The notes under the pieces: generated by a model | Database searches by the model: none | What the model saw: the letters and a program-made list of their open reading frames with translations, nothing else | Told to the model about the DNA's origin: nothing | Made by a program: the position numbers and the translations under genes | In this document: piece after piece, positions 59,647-64,000 of the stretch | How the letters are laid out: every line of letters starts with the position of its first letter | Position numbering within the stretch: the first letter of the stretch is position 1 | Assembly: GCA_963712175.1 (NCBI GenBank) | Contig: CAVQGZ010000009.1 | Span: 62,001-126,000 of the forward strand | Reading direction: 5' to 3' | DNA: 64,000 nt | DNA from: CAVQGZ01 sp963712175 | Lineage (GTDB): Bacteria > Actinomycetota > Actinomycetes > Jiangellales > Jiangellaceae

Positions 59647-60323
59647 GACGCAGCCCGCCGGGCCCAGGGCGTCGCCGCACGTCCGAGGTACAGGATGAGC
59701 CCGTCGAGTGCCAGCGCCAGGAGGATCGACAAGAGCGCACCGACGGTCATCGGTGTCCAGAACGCGCGACGCAGCCCGTCCAGGATGAGCCGGCCCAGCC
59801 CACCCTGGCCGATGATCGCAGCGACGGTCAGCAACCCGACCGTCGACACGGTGGCGATTCGGATGCCGGTGATGATGGACGGCAGCGCCAACGGCAGCTG
59901 GACTCCCAGCACCCGCCGTGCCGGAGTCAGGCCCAGCCCGTTCGCGGCGTCGATGACCGACTCGGGCACGGAGCGAAAGCCGACGATGATGTTGGTTACC
60001 AGGATGAGCAGTGTGTAGCTGGCCAGCGGGATCACCGTGCTGATGCGGCTGAGCCCGAACAGCGGCACGAGCAGGGCGAACAGCGCGACGCTCGGCAGGG
60101 TGTAGAGGAAGCCGGTGAACCCCGTGATCGCGCTGGTCGTCCAGCGGTAGCGAAGCGCCAAGGCAGCCAGTGGGGCGGCGACGGCCAAGCCGAGGCCGAC
60201 GGAGATGAGCGTGAGCTCCAGGTGCTGGAGCAGGGCTGCGATGATGTCGTCGGACTGGTCGACGACATAGTCCCAGCGGATGATGGGGTTGCGGTCCTGG
60301 GCCACCGCGGCCTGGGTGAGCAC
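59643..60323 (-). CDS. Compatible-solute ABC transporter permease (second subunit)
   Basis: 226 residues, about six hydrophobic segments. The loop VPESVIDAANGLGLTPARRVLGVQLPLALP is the cytoplasmic coupling helix; TVAAIIGQGGLGRLILDGL near the C-terminus is typical of OpuCB/OpuCD. It should dimerise with the neighbouring permease. GTG 60323 is 4 bases after the ATPase stop. Confidence 0.88.
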   Translation of the reverse strand: MLTQAAVAQDRNPIIRWDYVVDQSDDIIAALLQHLELTLISVGLGLAVAAPLAALALRYRWTTSAITGFTGFLYTLPSVALFALLVPLFGLSRISTVIPLASYTLLILVTNIIVGFRSVPESVIDAANGLGLTPARRVLGVQLPLALPSIITGIRIATVSTVGLLTVAAIIGQGGLGRLILDGLRRAFWTPMTVGALLSILLALALDGLILYLGRAATPWARRAAS

Positions 60324-60327
60324 CTGC

Positions 60328-61464
60328 TCAGACCTGGGCGCCGGTCACCGGGTCCGCGCCGCTGAGCCCCAGCTCGGCGCGGATCGCCTCCAGGGTGACC
60401 ACGCCGCCGAACCGCCCGTCGTCGTCGATGACGGCCACGGACGTGTTGGAGTTCATGATGACCTCCATCGCGTTGCGCAGGGTGCTCGCCGGCGTGACTC
60501 GCCCCGCCGGGGGGTAGCGGGTCGCACCCCGCAGATCGCCACCCCTACGAAGGTCCTGCCCGGCGACCCACCCGGCGAACGCGTTCTGGTCTGTCACCCC
60601 GACCCACGTGCTGCGGTAGACGTCCATCACCGCCAACGCCTCTGACACCTCGGAGTCCAGCGCCACGACGGGCCCCTGGTTGAACGGGAGCTGGCTGACC
60701 GTCGACAGCTGCAGGCGCTTGACCCCGCGGTCCTCCCCCACGAACTGCTCCACGAACGTGTTCGCGGGCACCCTCAGCAGCTCGTCAGGGGTGGCGTACT
60801 GCTCGAGCCTTCCACCGACGTTGAGCAGAGCGATCCGGTCCGCCAGCTTCAGCGCCTCGTCGATGTCGTGCGTGACCAGGACGATCGTCTTGTGCAGCTC
60901 GCTCTGCAGCGTCAGCAGCTCATCCTGCAGCCGTGCGCGGACGATGGGGTCGACCGCGCCGAAGGGTTCGTCCATGAGCAGCACGGGCGGATCGGCAGCC
61001 AGCGCTCTTGCGACACCGACCCGCTGCTGCTGACCGCCGGACAGCTCGTCGGGGTATCGGTCGAGCATGTCGGCGTCGAGCCCCACGAGGTCGGTGAGCT
61101 CGTCGATACGCTCGGACGTGCGGCGCTTGTCCCAGCCGAGTGTCTTGGGCACTGTCGCGATGTTCTGCGCGATCGTCCGGTGCGGGAAGAGACCGACCTG
61201 CTGGATCACGTATCCGATGTCGCGGCGCAGCTCCTCCACCGGGCGGTGAGTGACGTCCGCGCCACCGATCTCGATCCCGCCCGACGTGGGCTCGATGAGC
61301 CGGTTGATCATCCGAAGCGTCGTCGTCTTGCCGCAGCCCGACGGCCCGATGAGGGCAACGATGGACCCTCCGGTGATGTCCAGGCTGAGGGCGTCGACGG
61401 CCGGCGGCGCCTCTGCTGCGAAGGTCTTGGTGAGCTCGTCCAGACGAATGCCAAGTGCGCTCAT
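60328..61464 (-). CDS. Glycine betaine/L-proline-type ABC transporter ATP-binding protein with CBS domain
   Basis: 378 residues. Seen: Walker A GPSGCGKTT near 39-47, Q-loop, signature LSGGQQQRVG near 140-149, Walker B VLLMDEPFGAVDP, and a C-terminal CBS-like domain with RNAMEVIMNSNTSVAVIDDDGRFGG. CBS domains in OpuCA-type ATPases sense ionic strength or nucleotides (c-di-AMP in some firmicutes). ATG 61464 has GAGGGG 10 bases upstream; 70 bases lie between it and DUF3180. First gene of the transporter operon. Confidence 0.92.
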   Translation of the reverse strand: MSALGIRLDELTKTFAAEAPPAVDALSLDITGGSIVALIGPSGCGKTTTLRMINRLIEPTSGGIEIGGADVTHRPVEELRRDIGYVIQQVGLFPHRTIAQNIATVPKTLGWDKRRTSERIDELTDLVGLDADMLDRYPDELSGGQQQRVGVARALAADPPVLLMDEPFGAVDPIVRARLQDELLTLQSELHKTIVLVTHDIDEALKLADRIALLNVGGRLEQYATPDELLRVPANTFVEQFVGEDRGVKRLQLSTVSQLPFNQGPVVALDSEVSEALAVMDVYRSTWVGVTDQNAFAGWVAGQDLRRGGDLRGATRYPPAGRVTPASTLRNAMEVIMNSNTSVAVIDDDGRFGGVVTLEAIRAELGLSGADPVTGAQV

Positions 61465-61535
61465 GCGTACAAGGGCCCCTCGAGACGACTGTGGCCCGCC
61501 GAGGACCCTGTCCTCCCCCACGATAGCCAGACCCG

Positions 61536-62006
61536 TCAGGACGTGCCCGCTGCCTCACCGTCGGAGTCCCCCGGTAGCTGCAGGGCGCGCTCCAGCAGCA
61601 GAGCGCCGACCAGGACCGCGATGGCGCCCAGCGCCCCGCCGATCGCCCACAGGACGTGCCCACGCCCGTACTCGGTGCCGACCCTGTCCAGACCCACCGC
61701 CGCGAGCCCCAGGTACCCGCCGGTCATGAGGCTGCCGAAGACCGAGCCTGCCTTGGCCAACGCCACGAGGCGACCCATGGTGAGCGCGTCACCCGGCTCC
61801 TGCGGGCGGTCGCCGCTGACCCAGGCGCGAACCCGGCGGGCTGCCACCAGAAGGAGCACGGCCAGGAACACCAGCAGCCCGATGGCCACCCACGAGACCC
61901 TGACGAGCCCGTAGCCGAGCTGGTCGAGCAGGCTGGCGAGCCCGTAGCCGACCACGATGCCGGCCAACCCGGCCCCAGCAACCGTGGCAGGCCTGGTCGG
62001 GTTCAC
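61536..62006 (-). CDS. DUF3180 membrane protein
   Basis: 156 residues with four hydrophobic helices (about 9-27, 40-57, 84-105, 120-140). Actinobacterial DUF3180 family, almost always directly downstream of folK (Rv3605c in M. tuberculosis). Function unknown. GTG 62006; 21 bases after the folK stop. Confidence 0.85.
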   Translation of the reverse strand: MNPTRPATVAGAGLAGIVVGYGLASLLDQLGYGLVRVSWVAIGLLVFLAVLLLVAARRVRAWVSGDRPQEPGDALTMGRLVALAKAGSVFGSLMTGGYLGLAAVGLDRVGTEYGRGHVLWAIGGALGAIAVLVGALLLERALQLPGDSDGEAAGTS

Positions 62007-62027
62007 GTCTCGACGCTGCCGGCCGAC

Positions 62028-62594
62028 TCAGCCGGGCAGCAGCAGGTACTCGTCGGTCTTGCGCACACCCTCCGTGCTCAGCCGGCTGGCCAGCTCGCCC
62101 ACCCTGCCGAGGCCTGGGATCTCGAAGTCGGGGTCGACCTCGGCCCAGGGGTGCAGCACGAACCCTCGCTCGGCAATCAGCGGGTGCGGAACGATCAGGT
62201 CGGGCTCGTCGATGGTCTCGCCACCGACCGCGAGCACGTCGACGTCCAGCGTGCGAGGGCCCCACCGCTCCGTTCGGGAGCGGCCGTACGCGTCCTCCAC
62301 GGCGAAGGCGCGCTCCACCAGGGTTCGCGCGGCGAGCATGGTGTCGAGGAGCAGAACGGCGTTCAGGAAGGCCGGCTGATCCTCCGGCCCGCCGATCGGG
62401 TCGGTCTCGTAGACCGGCGAGACCGCGACGGGGACGATGTCCGGGGTCTCGGTGAGAGTGTCGACCGCAGCCTGCAGGTATTCCAGGCGATCGCCGAGGT
62501 TGCTGCCCAGACCCAGGGCAACCCTGCGAATGGGACGGAGCTCACCGGTCAAGGTGTCGGCATCGATGACGAAGGGGTTCGGAACCGAGGTCAC
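62028..62594 (-). CDS. folK: 2-amino-4-hydroxy-6-hydroxymethyldihydropteridine pyrophosphokinase
   Basis: Transfers pyrophosphate from ATP to the pterin in folate synthesis. 188 residues. Seen: VALGLGSNLGDRLEYL near 26-41, SPVYETDPIGGPEDQPAFLN near 58-77, RWGPRTLDVDVLAVGG near 109-124 and VPHPLIAERGFVLHPW. GTG 62594 overlaps the folB stop (GTGA). The N-terminal 20 residues are a short extension seen in actinomycetes. Confidence 0.95.
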   Translation of the reverse strand: MTSVPNPFVIDADTLTGELRPIRRVALGLGSNLGDRLEYLQAAVDTLTETPDIVPVAVSPVYETDPIGGPEDQPAFLNAVLLLDTMLAARTLVERAFAVEDAYGRSRTERWGPRTLDVDVLAVGGETIDEPDLIVPHPLIAERGFVLHPWAEVDPDFEIPGLGRVGELASRLSTEGVRKTDEYLLLPG

Positions 62595-63007
62595 GCGCGG
62601 GTCCTCCGGATACTCACGGAAATGTCGTCGAAAGGCGCTGGTACCGGCGCCGAGGGCTTGTGCACGGTCACGTCCACGGCCTGCACTCGGTCGTGCACGA
62701 GAATCGCGTCGCAGATGTCTTGCGCGAGCCGCTCCAGAAGGGCGACCGGCTCGCCTTCCACGATGTCGAGGATCGACTGTGCGACCACACCGTAGTCGAC
62801 GGTGTCGGCCACATCGTCCGACGTCGCGGCAGGCCGGGTGTCGAGCTCCAGGCTGACGTCCACCAGGAACGTCTGCCCGAGTCGGCGTTCGGACTCCAGC
62901 ACACCGTGGCGCCCGTACCCGCGCACCCCGCGGAGGACGACGAGGTCCCGAGGGACCCGCAGCTGCTCGCTCACGTCCGGCAGCGTAGTCGGCTGCCCGA
63001 CCGTCAT
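62591..63007 (-). CDS. folB: Dihydroneopterin aldolase
   Basis: 138 residues. Seen: LRGVRGYGRHGVLESERRLGQ near 25-45, DTVDYGVVAQSILDIVEGEP near 69-88, LLERLAQDICDAIL with the catalytic Glu, and VTVHKPSAPVP with the catalytic Lys. Makes 6-hydroxymethyl-dihydropterin for FolK. ATG 63007 overlaps the folP stop (ATGA); an in-frame ATG 4 codons upstream is less likely. Confidence 0.95.
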   Translation of the reverse strand: MTVGQPTTLPDVSEQLRVPRDLVVLRGVRGYGRHGVLESERRLGQTFLVDVSLELDTRPAATSDDVADTVDYGVVAQSILDIVEGEPVALLERLAQDICDAILVHDRVQAVDVTVHKPSAPVPAPFDDISVSIRRTRA

Positions 63008-63840
63008 CCTTGGGCCCATCGAGCCGCGACCCGCACGGCATCGGCCGACGGGGCCACCTCGTGGACGCGGACTGCCCAGGCACCCGCGGCCGCGGCCAGG
63101 GCGGTCACGGCGGTCGTCGCGTCCTCGCGGAGCCCGACCGGGCGAGGGCCCTGCGACCCGCCGAGCAGGGAACCGAGGAACGACTTGCGTGAGGCAGCGA
63201 CGAGCACCGGGAACCCGAGGCCGACGAGGACGTCCAGGTGGCGCAGCAGGGCCCAGTTGTGCTCGGCAAGCTTGGCGAAGCCGAGCCCCGGGTCGATCAC
63301 GATGCGGTCGGCAGCGATGCCGGCGGACAGGGCAGCGTCGACGCGTGCGGACAGATGGTCGCGCACCTGTGCGACGACCGACTCGTAGCTGGCGTGCTCC
63401 TGCATGGTCGAGGACGGCCCTCGCCAGTGCATGAGCACGACGGGAACGCCAAGGTCGGCGACCGTGGGCAGCATGGCCGCGTCTGCCAGACCTCCGGAGA
63501 CGTCGTTGACCAAGGACGCCCCCTGGGCAACCGCGGCGAGCGCCACCTCGGCGCGCATCGTGTCGATGCTCACGACAGCATGGCGCTCGGCCAGGGCTGC
63601 CACCACCGGCATGACTCGGGCCGACTCCTGCTCGGCAGTCGGGCGAGAGGCACCGGGGCGGGTCGACTCGCCGCCGACGTCGACGAGGTCTGCTCCGCTG
63701 CTCAACATGCCGACGGCGTGCTGCACCGCCGCGTCGGAGTCGGCGAGGCGGCCCCCGTCGGAGAACGAGTCCGGGGTCACGTTGACGACCCCCATGACCA
63801 GGCATCGCTGCGCGCGAGGCAGTCCGGTCGGCTGGGTCAC
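63004..63840 (-). CDS. folP: Dihydropteroate synthase
   Basis: 278 residues. Joins pterin pyrophosphate with p-aminobenzoate; target of sulfonamides. Seen: MGVVNVTPDSFSDGGR near 15-30, DLVDVGGESTRPGA near 48-61, NDVSGGLADA, IDPGLGFAKLAEHNW near 196-210 and SRKSFLGSLLGG. GTG 63840 overlaps the folE stop (GTGA); the frame extending upstream is a shadow of folE. Confidence 0.95.
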   Translation of the reverse strand: MTQPTGLPRAQRCLVMGVVNVTPDSFSDGGRLADSDAAVQHAVGMLSSGADLVDVGGESTRPGASRPTAEQESARVMPVVAALAERHAVVSIDTMRAEVALAAVAQGASLVNDVSGGLADAAMLPTVADLGVPVVLMHWRGPSSTMQEHASYESVVAQVRDHLSARVDAALSAGIAADRIVIDPGLGFAKLAEHNWALLRHLDVLVGLGFPVLVAASRKSFLGSLLGGSQGPRPVGLREDATTAVTALAAAAGAWAVRVHEVAPSADAVRVAARWAQG

Positions 63841-64000
63841 GTACCCAGGATGAGCGACATCGCCTCGGCCCGCGACGACGGGTCCAGCAGCTGGCCGCGA
63901 ACGGCACTCGTGACCGTCCGGGCACCGGGTTTGCGCACGCCCCGCATGGACATGCACAGGTGCTCGCAGTCCAGCACGACGATGACCCCGCGCGGTCTGA
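63837..64000 (-). CDS. folE: GTP cyclohydrolase I (3' part, runs off window)
   Basis: Only the last 53 codons are present. The reading frame shows VVLDCEHLCMSMRGVRKPGA, with the zinc-ligand Cys and the Cys/Met loop of FolE, followed by RTVTSAVRG and ending EAMSLILGT. It starts the folate operon folE-folP-folB-folK. Too short for normal ORF finding but unmistakable. Confidence 0.9.
   Translation of the reverse strand, partial: RPRGVIVVLDCEHLCMSMRGVRKPGARTVTSAVRGQLLDPSSRAEAMSLILGT

Noticed and set aside
1..64000. Search for tRNA, rRNA, CRISPR arrays, insertion sequences or phage genes
   Set aside because: No cloverleaf-like or rRNA sequence, no regularly spaced repeats, no transposase or integrase motif seen by eye. 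The HTH gene at 29477 resembles excisionases but sits in a conserved chromosomal context.

Overview
This 64 kb window comes from a very GC-rich Gram-positive actinomycete. It has GTG starts everywhere, GTGA/ATGA gene overlaps, menaquinone rather than ubiquinone genes, Lsr2, a Rex repressor, and many actinobacteria-only families (DUF4229, DUF3180, TIGR03089, the 33-residue AURKAIP1/COX24-like protein). The gene order strongly resembles two chromosomal blocks known from Mycobacterium tuberculosis (Rv0496-Rv0558 and Rv3585-Rv3609c), although several insertions and losses suggest a non-mycobacterial lineage. I cannot name the genus. I see no prophage, insertion sequence, CRISPR array, tRNA or rRNA.

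Layout: 1-11.4 kb holds the start of the nuo operon and the menaquinone pathway (menG, menF, menD-menC, menB-menE-menA). Embedded in it is a methionine operon (metY-metX-metW) behind a clear SAM-I riboswitch. 11.3-17.4 kb holds a DUF4229 protein, a PLP dehydratase and a System II cytochrome c maturation cluster (ccsB, resB, ccdA, a TlpA/ResA-like thioredoxin). 17.4-24.3 kb is the heme operon rex-hemA-hemC-hemD-hemB-hemL, read leftwards from a promoter overlapped by a Rex-like operator. 24.3-31.5 kb holds a glutaredoxin-like protein, an acyl-CoA synthetase, a HAD-IB phosphatase, a PlsC-like acyltransferase, an SDR, two tiny conserved genes, an AcuC-like deacetylase and a secreted HELAH protein. 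31.7-36.7 kb holds a poorly characterised three-gene operon (split-barrel flavoprotein, M20 peptidase, P-loop protein) and a Trk/Ktr potassium system. 36.7-46.0 kb holds proC, a DNA glycosylase, a nucleotidyltransferase, TIGR03089, a sugar isomerase with a ppx remnant, a Cys-rich protein, a methyltransferase, and the genome-maintenance genes radA-disA-mutY. 46-64 kb runs leftwards: clpC, lsr2, argA, a rhodanese lipoprotein, coaX, nadC, nadB, panC, DUF2520, two PH-domain proteins, an OpuC-type compatible-solute ABC transporter, DUF3180, and folK-folB-folP-folE.

The genes are mostly housekeeping, and I found no convincing new multi-gene defence or biosynthetic system. Four signals stand out. 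(1) Rex links respiration and heme: rex carries its own operator and a near-perfect operator lies in front of nuoA, 24 kb away. (2) Many genes have a TANNNT box 6-8 bases before the start codon. This implies leaderless mRNAs, and several divergent pairs have overlapping boxes. (3) A 69-base intergenic element occurs twice, 40 kb apart, with compensatory changes in its stem. (4) Five otherwise intact conserved genes (resB, acyl-CoA synthetase, TPR gene, clpC, panC) are each split by one small indel. Because clpC is normally essential and panC is central, this looks more like consensus sequence error than decay.
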